Positions 1-8,422 of a stretch of 27,239 nt of DNA are shown in pieces. Position numbers and translations under genes: made by a program. Source of the stretch: Bacillota bacterium (GTDB lineage: Bacteria > Bacillota > Clostridia > Lachnospirales > Lachnospiraceae); contig JAEZKD010000303.1 in assembly GCA_023415655.1 (NCBI GenBank), positions 1 to 27,239 of the forward strand, in the 5' to 3' direction. Below the pieces are notes generated by a model, which saw only the letters and a program-made list of their open reading frames with translations, searched no databases and was not told the origin of the DNA. How positions within the stretch are numbered: position 1 is the stretch's first letter; every line of letters starts with the position of its first letter.

Positions 1-316
1 TATCTGATACTGGCCACATATTATTAGAATGATCACTTATTATACATCTAACACTTTAAATACTATATTATTCCTTTTTGTAAAATAATGTCAATATTAA
101 TTCAATTTCCTTATCATATATATTTTATTCCTTGACCACTGTTATTTCCTCTTTTAAAATATGTACTACAAATCCATTGTAGCTTTCGGTTATATACGTC
201 TTCTATTGATATAATGGCAAGATGATTCTCTTGAATAAAATAACTTTGAACTTCTCCTTCATTTCTTGCATTATACCTACTAACTACATAGATTGAATCT
301 GTTTTCACAACATTAA
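1..316. other. Left-edge stretch with no convincing gene
   Basis: AT-rich sequence at the window edge. A 64-codon open frame runs on the minus strand from a GTG at 308 to 114, but it begins just past the terminator of the methyltransferase gene. It has no ribosome binding site, no promoter that I can see, and no recognisable motif. It could be a remnant of a lost gene or chance. No RNA gene or repeat is visible. Confidence 0.5.
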
Positions 317-348
317 AAAGTTCCCGTAGATAATTCTACGGGAACTTT
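317..348 (-). terminator. Intrinsic terminator of the RNA methyltransferase gene
   Basis: A perfect 14-bp inverted repeat (317-330 with 335-348, loop TAAT) contains the core GTTCCCGTAGA. Read on the minus strand it is followed by a run of five T. It lies 44 bases past the stop codon of the 392-1777 gene, so it ends that transcript. Confidence 0.9.
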
Positions 349-391
349 AACACACTTACATATTAAATTAAATCTTCCAAAAAACTTTAAT

Positions 392-1777
392 TTAAAGGGA
401 TTTTCTCTCAAGCAGAACCACCGTCTCCACATGCACTGTACAAGGAAACATATCCACGCACTTCACTCTCTTGACCTTATAACCTCTCTCCTGCAACACT
501 ACTAGGTCCCTAGCCAAGCTAGTCGGTTTACATGAGATATATACCAGATGATCAACTCCATAATCAATGATCTTTTCCAATGCTTTTGGATGAATTCCAT
601 CACGTGGTGGATCAAGTACAATCATATCCGGCTTATCCTCAATCGTATCGATAACCTTTAATACATCTCCAGCAATGAATTCACAATTATCAAGGCCATT
701 TAACTTTGCGTTCTCTCTTGCTGCTACAACTGCTTCTTCAATAATCTCAACTCCGATTACCTTCTTAGCAACTGGTGCAAGAAGCTGAGCGATCGTTCCA
801 GTACCACTGTATAAATCAAAGATTAACTTATCTTTCGTCTCACCAACGAATTCACGTGCACAGCTATACAATACTTCTGCTCCAAGGGAATTGGTCTGGA
901 AGAAAGAAAACGTGGAAATCTTGAATTTTAAGCCTAAGATTTCTTCATTAATATAGTCTCGACCATATAAGACATCTGTCTTATCGTTTTGAACGATATC
1001 TGCTAAAGAATCATTCGTAGTGTGAAGAATTCCTACGATTGTCCCATTTAAATCCAAAGCTAATAAACGTTCCTGTAGCTGCTGCAATAGCACTTCTTCA
1101 CTAACCTCTAAATTAGCAACCTGTGAAGTTGTAATTAGATTGATGAGTATTTCACCAGTCTTTTGAGCACGACGTACTAATAGGTGACGTAAATAACCCT
1201 CGTGGCTCATCTTATGATAGTAAGTTAACTTATGCTCCACTCCTAGCTCTAGTACCGTAGCTAAAATCTGATTGTAGTCATCATTGACGAGCTTACAATC
1301 AGAAATTGTTACGATATCGTAAAAACTTCCTTTTTTATGAAGACCTAATGCCAATGGTCCATCTTTATATTCATCACCAAAGGAGAATTCCATCTTATTA
1401 CGATAGCCATACTCGATTGGACTCTTTATTATTCCTTCAAATACGCTCAAATCAGGAACAACTTCTGATAACAGTTTTTTTACTTGTTCCGCTTTCATAT
1501 CCGCTTCGATCTCATATGGAATTGTCTGATACGTACATCCACCACAGATGCCAAAATGTTTGCATGGTGGCTGAACGGTTTCGATGTCAGAAGGTGTTAT
1601 CACTTCGAGAAGGCGACCTTCACATTTACCTTTACGGACTTTATTGATCACAAAACGAACGGTTTGACCTGTGAGTGAATTCTTAACTACTGCCTTTTCC
1701 CCGTCGACAATAACGATTCCCTTGTTCGGAAAATCAACACGTTCCACCTTGCCTACATATTCTTGACCTTTTTTCAT
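392..1777 (-). CDS. rlmD: 23S rRNA (uracil-5-)-methyltransferase, RlmD/TrmA family
   Basis: SAM-dependent RNA uracil-C5 methyltransferase acting on 23S rRNA (RlmD or RlmCD type). Of the 461 residues, the first ~60 form a TRAM-like RNA-binding domain. C72, C78, C81 and C161 match the 4Fe-4S cluster ligands of the family. The SAM-binding motif DLYSGTGT lies at 321-328 and the LDPPRDG motif at 388-394. The catalytic cysteine is C416 in YISCKPTSLARD; many members have N rather than K after this Cys. The length is normal for the family. Start: ATG at 1777 with a purine-rich AGGAAAGAGG upstream. Expressed alone, with its own terminator and a small leader hairpin. Firmicutes often carry several paralogues, so the exact target uridine (rRNA position, or even tRNA) cannot be fixed from sequence. 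Confidence 0.9.
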   Translation of the reverse strand: MKKGQEYVGKVERVDFPNKGIVIVDGEKAVVKNSLTGQTVRFVINKVRKGKCEGRLLEVITPSDIETVQPPCKHFGICGGCTYQTIPYEIEADMKAEQVKKLLSEVVPDLSVFEGIIKSPIEYGYRNKMEFSFGDEYKDGPLALGLHKKGSFYDIVTISDCKLVNDDYNQILATVLELGVEHKLTYYHKMSHEGYLRHLLVRRAQKTGEILINLITTSQVANLEVSEEVLLQQLQERLLALDLNGTIVGILHTTNDSLADIVQNDKTDVLYGRDYINEEILGLKFKISTFSFFQTNSLGAEVLYSCAREFVGETKDKLIFDLYSGTGTIAQLLAPVAKKVIGVEIIEEAVVAARENAKLNGLDNCEFIAGDVLKVIDTIEDKPDMIVLDPPRDGIHPKALEKIIDYGVDHLVYISCKPTSLARDLVVLQERGYKVKRVKCVDMFPCTVHVETVVLLERKSL

Positions 1778-1796
1778 AACTTTCCTCTTTCCTGTT

Positions 1797-1817
1797 ATGA
1801 GGCAGGATTTGCCTCAT
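1797..1817 (-). promoter_or_regulatory. Hairpin in the 5' leader of the RNA methyltransferase gene
   Basis: A perfect 8-bp inverted repeat, ATGAGGCA (1797-1804) with TGCCTCAT (1810-1817), has a 5-base loop. It sits 20 bases upstream of the ATG at 1777, immediately ahead of the ribosome binding site. No T-run follows it on either strand, so it is not a standard terminator. It may be a leader mRNA structure or a protein-binding palindrome. Confidence 0.5.
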
Positions 1818-1927
1818 GCTAATCCATCGTATCATTTCAACTCTTCAATTATATCGATTCTATCTAACTTTGTCTAGGATATAGATAAAAATGATTTTAT
1901 TGGTTCCGTAAATATATTATATACTTA

Positions 1928-2530
1928 TTAATTTATATCACTTGTTTTTAGATTGTTTTGATCTTCGTGTTTGTCTATACAGACTTTTCCACCTTCTTTT
2001 TTATTAAATTCACCTACTTCAATTCGCTGATCTAAATTAATTTCAGTTGCAAATACTCTCCAGTCTATTCTCTTATCAAACTTGTTGATCAGCTTTACAT
2101 ATTTTTTACCTTTTTCATATTCAAGTTTTGCTAATAACTCATCTTTTAATTGATTTGCAATACTAGAGTTAATTTGTTTCTCTGTAAATCTTCTTCTAAT
2201 AATATAAAAGCCGACCCAATCTGATAACAATTCATCAAATTTTTCTCCAAATATTCCTCTTAGTATTTCTTCGTCTGTTTTATATGTACACTTACTTTTT
2301 AAAATCCAATAACAAATAAATCCCCAGGTAACTGCTGCCTTTTCATTAGCCGTATTACCATCAGATAGCAAATGAAGCATTGAAAATAAAACAAAAACTA
2401 TAACACTATTTATTACCGAAATAACTTTTGCTTTTTTCTTTGAAAACTTCTTTTTTGTAAGTATCAAAATTCCAGGAACGAATAAATAAGCTAAACATGT
2501 TATTATTATCCACAATATAATCTCTTCCAT
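1928..2530 (-). CDS. Unrecognised small membrane protein
   Basis: A 200-residue protein that I do not recognise. Residues ~4-24 are strongly hydrophobic, followed by a lysine-rich loop (KKKFSKKKAK). A second hydrophobic segment lies at ~36-55 and a weaker one at ~68-78. The C-terminal ~110 residues are charged and probably cytoplasmic, so two or three membrane spans are expected. The frame is open up to 2581, but the ATG at 2530 is preferred: it has AAAGGAGTG at good spacing, and the candidate promoter at 2584-2612 would start the transcript at about 2577, which excludes the ATG at 2581. It is a single-gene unit with no clear terminator before the next gene. Its AT-rich composition and lack of known relatives suggest an accessory gene. 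Confidence 0.65.
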   Translation of the reverse strand: MEEIILWIIITCLAYLFVPGILILTKKKFSKKKAKVISVINSVIVFVLFSMLHLLSDGNTANEKAAVTWGFICYWILKSKCTYKTDEEILRGIFGEKFDELLSDWVGFYIIRRRFTEKQINSSIANQLKDELLAKLEYEKGKKYVKLINKFDKRIDWRVFATEINLDQRIEVGEFNKKEGGKVCIDKHEDQNNLKTSDIN

Positions 2531-2583
2531 ATGTATTTCACTCCTTTTATGTTTTGTTTTGTCATTGATACCAGAATCCATAC

Positions 2584-2612
2584 ATTGTATAAACGTATTA
2601 ATCCCTTGTCCA
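2584..2612 (-). promoter_or_regulatory. Sigma-A-type promoter of the small membrane protein gene
   Basis: On the minus strand a -35 box TGGACA (2607-2612) and a -10 box TACAAT (2584-2589) are separated by 17 bases. Each matches the consensus at five of six positions. It supports the start at 2530. Confidence 0.6.
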
Positions 2613-2842
2613 TATCCATTTCATTTCCATAAAACATATACCCAAACATTAATACATGCGAAAATAACAATAACACTCTGACCGCTCAAGCTTGGATATT
2701 AGCTTTTCTAACGATATTATATCATACAATACAGAAAATCAAACAAAGTTTCGAATTAAGAAAACTCTGTTTCTTTCTTGCATATAAATGCAAATCTAAT
2801 AGAGTAATTTTTTCTAAGACTGCAACAGACATTTTGTCTATA

Positions 2843-2874
2843 AAAAATGGCCCCGCGCAATACGAGACCATTTT
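2843..2874 (-). terminator. Intrinsic terminator of msrAB
   Basis: Minus-strand hairpin with AAAATGG pairing with CCATTTT. It is extended inwards by a G/C stretch that includes G-U pairs and is followed by T residues. It starts 18 bases beyond the stop codon of msrAB. Confidence 0.8.
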
Positions 2875-2891
2875 CCTACTATCCAATTATC

Positions 2892-3851
2892 TTATTCATT
2901 CGAAAACAACTTCAGATATTCCCCATATCCTTCTTTCTCCATCTGAGCTTTTGGTATAAATCTCAAGGAAGCACTATTAATGCAATAACGTAATCCACCT
3001 CGATCGGTAGGACCATCTTCAAATACATGACCAAGATGCGCATCCCCATTCTTACTTCTTACCTCGGTTCGTATCATACCATGACTTTTATCCATAATAT
3101 TCGTGATCAGATTAAAGTCTATTGGTTTTGAAAAGCTTGGCCAGCCACAGCCTGACTCAAACTTATCATCGGACATAAATAGTGGCTCTCCTGTCGTGAT
3201 GTCCACATAAATTCCTTCCTCAAAGTGATTGAAGTATTCATTGTTAAATGGGGGTTCCGTTGCACTATTCTGTGTGACTGCAAACTGAAGATCCGTTAAG
3301 GTCTCTTTTAGTTCCTCCACAGGCTTTTTGACAAATTTCTTGCTTGTATCTACTGCCTTCTTTGCTTTTTCGAACTTATCAATTCCAATGTGACAGTATC
3401 CTTCTGGATTCTTATCAAGATACTTCTGATGATACTCCTCAGCTTTATAGTAATTCTCCAGTGGTTTTACTTCAATTGCAATCTTTTCTTTATATTTTTT
3501 TTGAAGTTCTTCAATGGAAGCACGAATCACTGGCTCATCACTTTTCTCCACATAATAAATTCCTGTTCTATACTGAGAACCAACATCTCCACCTTGTCGA
3601 TTGATGCTGACTGGATTTATGACATCATAATATAACTCTAATAAAAATGGCAATCCAATGATAGTATCCTCATACTCAACTTTGACTGCTTCTGCATGTC
3701 CTGTGTTAAAGTAACAAACTTCCTTATAAGTCGGATTCGCTGTATTCCCATTCGCATATCCAACTTCAGTTGCTAATATTCCTGGTATATTTTGTAGATA
3801 TTGTTCGGTTCCCCAAAAACATCCACCTGCTAGATATATTTCTTTCTTCAT
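2892..3851 (-). CDS. msrAB: Bifunctional peptide methionine sulfoxide reductase MsrA/MsrB
   Basis: Repairs oxidised methionine in proteins: MsrA reduces the S-sulfoxide and MsrB the R-sulfoxide, with thioredoxin as the usual reductant. The 319 residues hold MsrA first (~1-155) with the catalytic GCFWG motif at C11, then a linker, then MsrB (~185-312) with GCGWPSF, DAHLGHVF and the catalytic RYC at C290. The two CxxC pairs that bind zinc in many MsrB proteins (E. coli type) are absent here, so this is a zinc-free MsrB. There is no signal peptide, so it is cytoplasmic. Start: ATG at 3851 behind GAGAGGAG. It stands alone, divergent from sodA, which fits an oxidative-stress role. Confidence 0.95.
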   Translation of the reverse strand: MKKEIYLAGGCFWGTEQYLQNIPGILATEVGYANGNTANPTYKEVCYFNTGHAEAVKVEYEDTIIGLPFLLELYYDVINPVSINRQGGDVGSQYRTGIYYVEKSDEPVIRASIEELQKKYKEKIAIEVKPLENYYKAEEYHQKYLDKNPEGYCHIGIDKFEKAKKAVDTSKKFVKKPVEELKETLTDLQFAVTQNSATEPPFNNEYFNHFEEGIYVDITTGEPLFMSDDKFESGCGWPSFSKPIDFNLITNIMDKSHGMIRTEVRSKNGDAHLGHVFEDGPTDRGGLRYCINSASLRFIPKAQMEKEGYGEYLKLFSNE

Positions 3852-4477
3852 TGATTTTGTCTCCTCTCTTTATCTTTTCTAACCATACTCTGTTATATAT
3901 TCCTTATCTAGTTTACTTACTTTTGTTCATCCAATCCATAGCTAATCTTGATGGATGCTATCAGGTTGTAATTCATCTACATCTCATATGAGAAAAGTAT
4001 TACTCATATCCATTTGCTCCATGCAGATAATGCTATGGTTACAAGTACAGTATAAATCTTAATCTATGACTCTTGTCAAGTCCTTCCTTTCACGATTATT
4101 ATCACTATGTACTTACACTTCTACTATATAGTACTTTAGTATCGATGACAAGATGTAAAGCAGTAATGTCTTACTATCCTTTTGATTTCCCTGTGTAATT
4201 TGTACACTAATCATAAAGTACCCTCATCATCTCAAACGAACAAAAAACTGAATATTCATCTTTTATTTATTAATTTTAGAAAAATAAACCATAATCATAA
4301 ATTTTATCAATAACCTTATTGTAATCGCTTACATTACGTGGCATACTATAGGTAGTTAGATATGACTAACCAACTTAAAACAGATCAATCATAACAATAG
4401 AAGGCATAGTTTATACGCTCTCTATTCAGATGAATCAAACGAGAATATAGAAATCAATTTGTTAGGAGGAACTTATT
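3852..4477. other. Divergent intergenic region between msrAB and sodA
   Basis: About 620 bases without a credible gene. Visible elements: an inverted repeat ATCCAT/ATGGAT at 3934-3956, upstream of msrAB; a 12-base perfect palindrome TACTATATAGTA at 4122-4133; a cre-like site at 4320-4333; and an inverted repeat GTTAG/CTAAC at 4355-4370, upstream of sodA. I could not assign a confident promoter for either gene. Confidence 0.6.
4320..4333. promoter_or_regulatory. Candidate catabolite-responsive element (cre) upstream of sodA
   Basis: TGTAATCGCTTACA fits the CcpA-binding consensus WTGNAANCGNWNNCW at every fixed position, including the flanking T at 4319. It is itself an inverted repeat (TGTAA/TTACA). 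It lies about 145 bases before the sodA start and overlaps a possible -35 element TTGTAA (4319-4324). Binding is inferred, not shown. Confidence 0.45.
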
Positions 4478-5101
4478 ATGAGTAAAACTTATCCATTCCA
4501 ATTAGAAGCATTACCATATGCTTATGACGCATTAGAACCTTATGTCGATGCACTTACGGTTCAAATCCATCATGACCGCCATGTTCAAGCTTATGTTGAT
4601 AATTTAAACAAGGCACTTGAAGGTAGCAAGGAACATCAATCTTGGACTTTAGAAGAATTAGTAACCAAGGTAAATGAACTTCCAGATTCCATTAAAACTG
4701 CTGTTCGCAACAATGGTGGTGGTGCATACAATCACAACTTATACTTTGCTGGTATGAAAGCAAATGCAAGTGGACCAATGGGCGAATTAAAAGAAGCCAT
4801 TGAAAAGAAGTATGGTTCTTTGGAAGATTTCAAAGCTAACTTTAAGACTGCAGGACTTGGACGCTTTGGTTCTGGTTGGGCATGGTTAGCAGTAGATAAA
4901 GCAAAAGAGCTTGTAATTGTATCTACACCAAATCAGGATACCGTTCTAGCAGATGGTCTCAGCCCAGTTCTTGCAATGGATGTCTGGGAACATGCTTACT
5001 ACCTAAAGTATCAGAATAAGAGAGCTGACTACATTGAAAATTGGTTCCATGTAGTTGACTGGAACAAAGCAAACGAACTCTATAAGGCAGCAATTGCATA
5101 A
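4478..5101 (+). CDS. sodA: Superoxide dismutase, Fe/Mn family (Mn-type residues)
   Basis: Cytoplasmic enzyme converting superoxide to hydrogen peroxide and oxygen. It has 207 residues, normal for the family. The metal ligands are visible: H31 (in IHHDRH), H86 (in AYNHNLYF), D168 and H172 (in DVWEHAYYLKY). The Gly-rich NNGGG at 78-82 and the Gln in PNQD (Q153) are in the arrangement typical of manganese enzymes, whereas iron enzymes place the active-site Gln near residue 70. I therefore favour Mn or cambialistic use. No signal peptide is present. Start: ATG at 4478 with TTAGGAGGAAC at ideal spacing. It is a single-gene transcript with a strong terminator. SOD is not universal in strict anaerobes, so here it points to a need for tolerance of transient oxygen. 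Confidence 0.95.
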   Translation: MSKTYPFQLEALPYAYDALEPYVDALTVQIHHDRHVQAYVDNLNKALEGSKEHQSWTLEELVTKVNELPDSIKTAVRNNGGGAYNHNLYFAGMKANASGPMGELKEAIEKKYGSLEDFKANFKTAGLGRFGSGWAWLAVDKAKELVIVSTPNQDTVLADGLSPVLAMDVWEHAYYLKYQNKRADYIENWFHVVDWNKANELYKAAIA

Positions 5102-5145
5102 GTAACATTAGTCTCTTAACTTCTACCCTTTTTAGTCATCCTATG

Positions 5146-5184
5146 AAAAGTCGCCAATCAGAATACTGATTGGCGACTTTTTTT
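5146..5184. terminator. Bidirectional terminator between sodA and the aminotransferase gene
   Basis: A perfect 16-bp inverted repeat (5146-5161 with 5166-5181, loop AATA) has core GTCGCCAATCAG. It is flanked by T-run on the plus strand and by the A-run that gives a T-run on the minus strand. It serves the converging genes sodA (plus) and 5213-6379 (minus). Confidence 0.95.
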
Positions 5185-5212
5185 ATTCCTGGCAAGTGAG
5201 CCAGAGACCGAC

Positions 5213-6379
5213 TCACCTTGTTTTTAACTTATTTCGTATGTCTGACAAACGATCTAGCGCTGCGTATAAGGTTTCATCCTTCTTTGCAAAATGAAAGCGT
5301 ATCAGATGATTGATGTCTTCTTGAAAGAAGCTGGAACCAGGGACTGCACCTACTCCAATGACTCTTGCTAATCTCTCACAAAACTCGAAATCACTCTCTC
5401 TCTTAAATTCACTAATATCCACCATGACATAGTAAGCTCCTTGTGGCTCAGTAAAGGTAAATCCAAGCTCCTTCAATCCTTTCGTGAATACAGTTTTCAT
5501 ATGGGTATAATGAGCCTGTAGGTCTTTATAATAGCTATCCGCAAAATTAAGACCTACCACTGCTGCTTCCATCAAAGGAGCCGCAGCTCCCACGGTTAAA
5601 AAATCATGTACCTTCTTGATGCGTTCTATGATTGCCGAAGGTCCAATCACATATCCAAGTCTCCATCCAGTAATGGAATATGTCTTTGACAAGGAGCTAC
5701 AACATATGGTTCGTTCCCACATGTCAGGAAGAGACGCGATATAGATATGCTCAAACGGTTCGTAGACAATATGTTCATATACCTCATCTGTGATCACATA
5801 GACATCATATTTGACTGCTAACTCTGCGATGATTTGAAGCTCACTGTAAGAAAACACCTTACCACAGGGATTGGATGGATTACATAAAATCAATGCTTTT
5901 ACCCCTTTTTGGAAGGCAGCTTCCAGCGCATTTGGATCAAAGTTAAATTCCGGTGGTATTAATGGAACATAGATAGGGATTGCGCCAGATAATATGGTAT
6001 CTGCCCCATAATTCTCATAAAAAGGAGAGAATATGATAACCTTATCTCCTGGATTCGTGACTGTCATCATAGCAGCCATCATAGCTTCTGTACTACCACA
6101 GGTTACAACCACATTCGTCTCAGGATCTATCGCTATCCCCATGTACTTTTCTTGCTTTTTAGCTAATGCAACTCGAAAATTATGTGCTCCCCATGTCGTT
6201 GCATACTGATGAGGTCCAATGCTTGCAATCTCAGCCAATCGTTCTGTAATCTCCTTTGGTGGATCAAAATCAGGAAAGCCTTGAGATAAATTGATTGCCT
6301 GATATTGATTGGATATTCGTGTCATTCTACGGATGACAGAATCCGTAAAAACAGCAGTTCTTCTACTTAGTTCCTGCAT
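5213..6379 (-). CDS. PLP-dependent class I/II aminotransferase
   Basis: Fold-type I aminotransferase of 388 residues, moving an amino group between an amino acid and a 2-oxo acid in the cytoplasm. The PLP lysine is K232 in SSLSKTYSITGWR. N170 (in CNPSNPCGK), D198 and Y201 (in TDEVYEH) are the usual cofactor contacts, and the substrate-carboxylate Arg is in the C-terminal LIRFHF. The sequence style resembles the methionine/kynurenine-type (glutamine transaminase K-like) branch. Start: ATG at 6379 with AAGGAGGTGG. It lies 23 bases downstream of the ornithine cyclodeaminase-family gene, so it is probably the last gene of that unit. A MetQ-type lipoprotein upstream makes methionine or another hydrophobic amino acid a reasonable substrate guess, but this is inference. 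Confidence 0.85.
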   Translation of the reverse strand: MQELSRRTAVFTDSVIRRMTRISNQYQAINLSQGFPDFDPPKEITERLAEIASIGPHQYATTWGAHNFRVALAKKQEKYMGIAIDPETNVVVTCGSTEAMMAAMMTVTNPGDKVIIFSPFYENYGADTILSGAIPIYVPLIPPEFNFDPNALEAAFQKGVKALILCNPSNPCGKVFSYSELQIIAELAVKYDVYVITDEVYEHIVYEPFEHIYIASLPDMWERTICCSSLSKTYSITGWRLGYVIGPSAIIERIKKVHDFLTVGAAAPLMEAAVVGLNFADSYYKDLQAHYTHMKTVFTKGLKELGFTFTEPQGAYYVMVDISEFKRESDFEFCERLARVIGVGAVPGSSFFQEDINHLIRFHFAKKDETLYAALDRLSDIRNKLKTR

Positions 6380-6402
6380 TTTCCACCTCCTTCTTCTTCT
6401 GT

Positions 6403-7452
6403 CTATAACGGCAATTTTTTACCGATACCTAGAGCGAGTGCTTTATCAAATAAAGCTCTCACCACATACATATCTTCAACTGCCATTCCTACATTGTTAC
6501 AAACGATAATTTCCTCTTTCTTTGTTCTACCTTCTTTGATTCCACCTACGACTTCACCTGTTTCCCCATAAATATCAGGAAGTCCATGTGGATAATAGCC
6601 ATAGCCTTTGAGCAAATTATGCTGTTCTATACTATCAACAATGTATTTATCTGCTCTCTTCATGGTCTTATCTTCATATAAGGAATGACAATCACATAGT
6701 AAAATTGTCTTCCCCTTCTCAATCCATTCATCCTTGATTTGTGGCTGAGGTGTCTCTGTTATGATTGTTGCAGAAGCAATGACTTGGGACTCTTTCACTA
6801 GCTCTTCATAGGAGGAAGCTTTCTTAATCTTTGCTTGAACCTTTGGCTGCAGATCCTGAATCAAGAGGTTTGCTGCCTCCTCGTAAATATCATAAATATA
6901 TATTTCCTTCAGTTTTGGTAATACCCTCTCAATGTTAGCAATATGTTGTCTACCTTCAACTCCACAGCCAATCATACCAAAAGATTCAGTTTCAGGATCT
7001 GCAAGGCATTGCACTGATGCATAAGTAACTGCTGCTGTTCGAATTTCTGTTATGTAGATACAATCCATGATACACAGTGGCACTCCTGATAAATGATCAT
7101 TAAAAATGATTAAGCCATTTGCTTGGCTATACCCATACAATCGTTTGTTCTCAGGATAGCAAGAACCCCATTTAATTCCCGCAGCAAAAGCTTCTGGTAC
7201 ATAGGCAGGCATAGCGTGATAAAAGGTTTCTGGCAACGGATGAATCGCAATTTTGGCTGGCATATCCGTTCTTTTTGTACTATAAGCTACTAATGCTTTT
7301 TGGGTTAATTCCAATACCTCTTGTGAAGTCAGAGGTATACTTCTGACTTCTTCTTGTGTCAAATAGCATATCTTTTTTCCAATATCAATGTACTCTTTGA
7401 TCCAGTTACGATATTTTTCTGCTTCGGGTCTTAACTCATTTAATAGTTTCAA
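6403..7452 (-). CDS. Ornithine cyclodeaminase / mu-crystallin family protein
   Basis: NAD(P)-dependent family covering ornithine cyclodeaminase, alanine dehydrogenase-like and imine-reducing enzymes. The 349 residues include the family core YHAMPAY (~78-84), AGIKW with the likely substrate Lys at K94, TAAVTYAS (~139-146) and the Rossmann motif MIGCGVEGRQ at 160-169. Members vary widely in substrate, so ornithine cannot be assumed. Start: TTG at 7452. It is supported by AGGAGGAG six to seven bases upstream, with no ATG in a better place. An N-terminal extension of ~25 charged residues precedes the first family strand. It lies between a MetQ-type lipoprotein gene and an aminotransferase gene, which suggests a role in using an imported amino acid or its imine. 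Confidence 0.8.
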   Translation of the reverse strand: MKLLNELRPEAEKYRNWIKEYIDIGKKICYLTQEEVRSIPLTSQEVLELTQKALVAYSTKRTDMPAKIAIHPLPETFYHAMPAYVPEAFAAGIKWGSCYPENKRLYGYSQANGLIIFNDHLSGVPLCIMDCIYITEIRTAAVTYASVQCLADPETESFGMIGCGVEGRQHIANIERVLPKLKEIYIYDIYEEAANLLIQDLQPKVQAKIKKASSYEELVKESQVIASATIITETPQPQIKDEWIEKGKTILLCDCHSLYEDKTMKRADKYIVDSIEQHNLLKGYGYYPHGLPDIYGETGEVVGGIKEGRTKKEEIIVCNNVGMAVEDMYVVRALFDKALALGIGKKLPL

Positions 7453-7512
7453 TTTGCTCCTCCTATGATATGCATGGATTCCTTAGAAATCAAAAACCAC
7501 GATATGAGATTA

Positions 7513-8346
7513 TTAATCCTCCCATGCAGCAAGATATGCTCCTTTGAACTCATCTGCATACACAGCTTTTACAGTTTCAGATTGATATGCCTCCACTATT
7601 CTCTTATAAGTTTCATTATCCGCATCTTCTGTACGAGCTGCAATCAGATTCACATAGCTCTTTCCTGTATAATAGCTCACATCATCTTGAAAGATACCAT
7701 CCACCCCAGGATTTAGACCATAATCTAATGCATAGTTACAATTAATTACGGCTGCCGTAACGTCTGGTAATAGTGCATAAATATTAGCTGCATCCACTTC
7801 TAAGAATTCAATGTTGAATGGATTTTCTGTAATATCTGCTATCACAGGACTATCTCCTGCTTCCGGATTGATTTTGATTAACCCAGATGCTTCGATTACT
7901 TTTAACGCACGTCCTCCATTCGTAGCATCATTTGGGATTGCTATCTTTGCACCATCGGTAATTTCACTCACATCCTTTATCTTATTTGAATAGATATTCA
8001 TCGCCGAAATAAATGTATCTCCAATGGATGTAATCTCATAACCTTTGTTTTCAATTTCACTATTTAAATAAGCGTAGTGTTGAAAAGCATTCAAATCAGT
8101 ATCACCATTGTTGAGTGCCTCATTTGGAGTTGTATAGTCCGTAAAAACAACTAACTCTATCTCGATTCCTTCTTTTTTTAACTCTTCAATGACTGGATTC
8201 CACATCTCATTCGATTCTCCAACCACACCTATTTTAACCTTACTATTTTCACTTTTTTCCTTTTTGCTACCACAAGCTGTTGCTACGATTGATACAAGCA
8301 ATAATGTCGCAATTGCGATTCCCTTAAAACTTCTTCTATTCTTCAT
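7513..8346 (-). CDS. MetQ/NlpA-family ABC transporter substrate-binding lipoprotein
   Basis: Extracytoplasmic binding protein of the NlpA/MetQ family; characterised members deliver methionine to MetNI importers. The 277 residues begin with a lipoprotein signal: positive start, hydrophobic stretch and lipobox VATAC with the lipid Cys at C25. The body holds family features such as KIGVVGESN, FQHYAYLN and KIAIPNDATNGGRAL. The frame can also be opened at a TTG (8352), but the ATG at 8346 has GAGGAG at correct spacing, while the TTG is only two to three bases from it. No permease or ATPase gene (metI, metN) lies in the window, so it must share a transporter encoded elsewhere or be an orphan. It lies 60 bases upstream of the cyclodeaminase-family gene and is likely co-transcribed with it. 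Confidence 0.9.
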   Translation of the reverse strand: MKNRRSFKGIAIATLLLVSIVATACGSKKEKSENSKVKIGVVGESNEMWNPVIEELKKEGIEIELVVFTDYTTPNEALNNGDTDLNAFQHYAYLNSEIENKGYEITSIGDTFISAMNIYSNKIKDVSEITDGAKIAIPNDATNGGRALKVIEASGLIKINPEAGDSPVIADITENPFNIEFLEVDAANIYALLPDVTAAVINCNYALDYGLNPGVDGIFQDDVSYYTGKSYVNLIAARTEDADNETYKRIVEAYQSETVKAVYADEFKGAYLAAWED

Positions 8347-8422
8347 AATCAATTCTCCTCTTCGATTTTTTTTAATTCATTGTAATACCTATTGAATGTT
8401 TACAAGCATTGGTATACTTGTG

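Noticed and set aside
114..308. 64-codon minus-strand open frame at the left edge
   Set aside because: It starts at a GTG right behind a strong terminator, with no ribosome site, promoter or recognisable domain. Kept only as a note on the stretch.
4122..4133. Perfect palindrome TACTATATAGTA considered as an operator
   Set aside because: It is built only of short AT-rich steps, far from either gene start (about 270 and 345 bases), so chance is a fair explanation. It is mentioned in the intergenic entry only.
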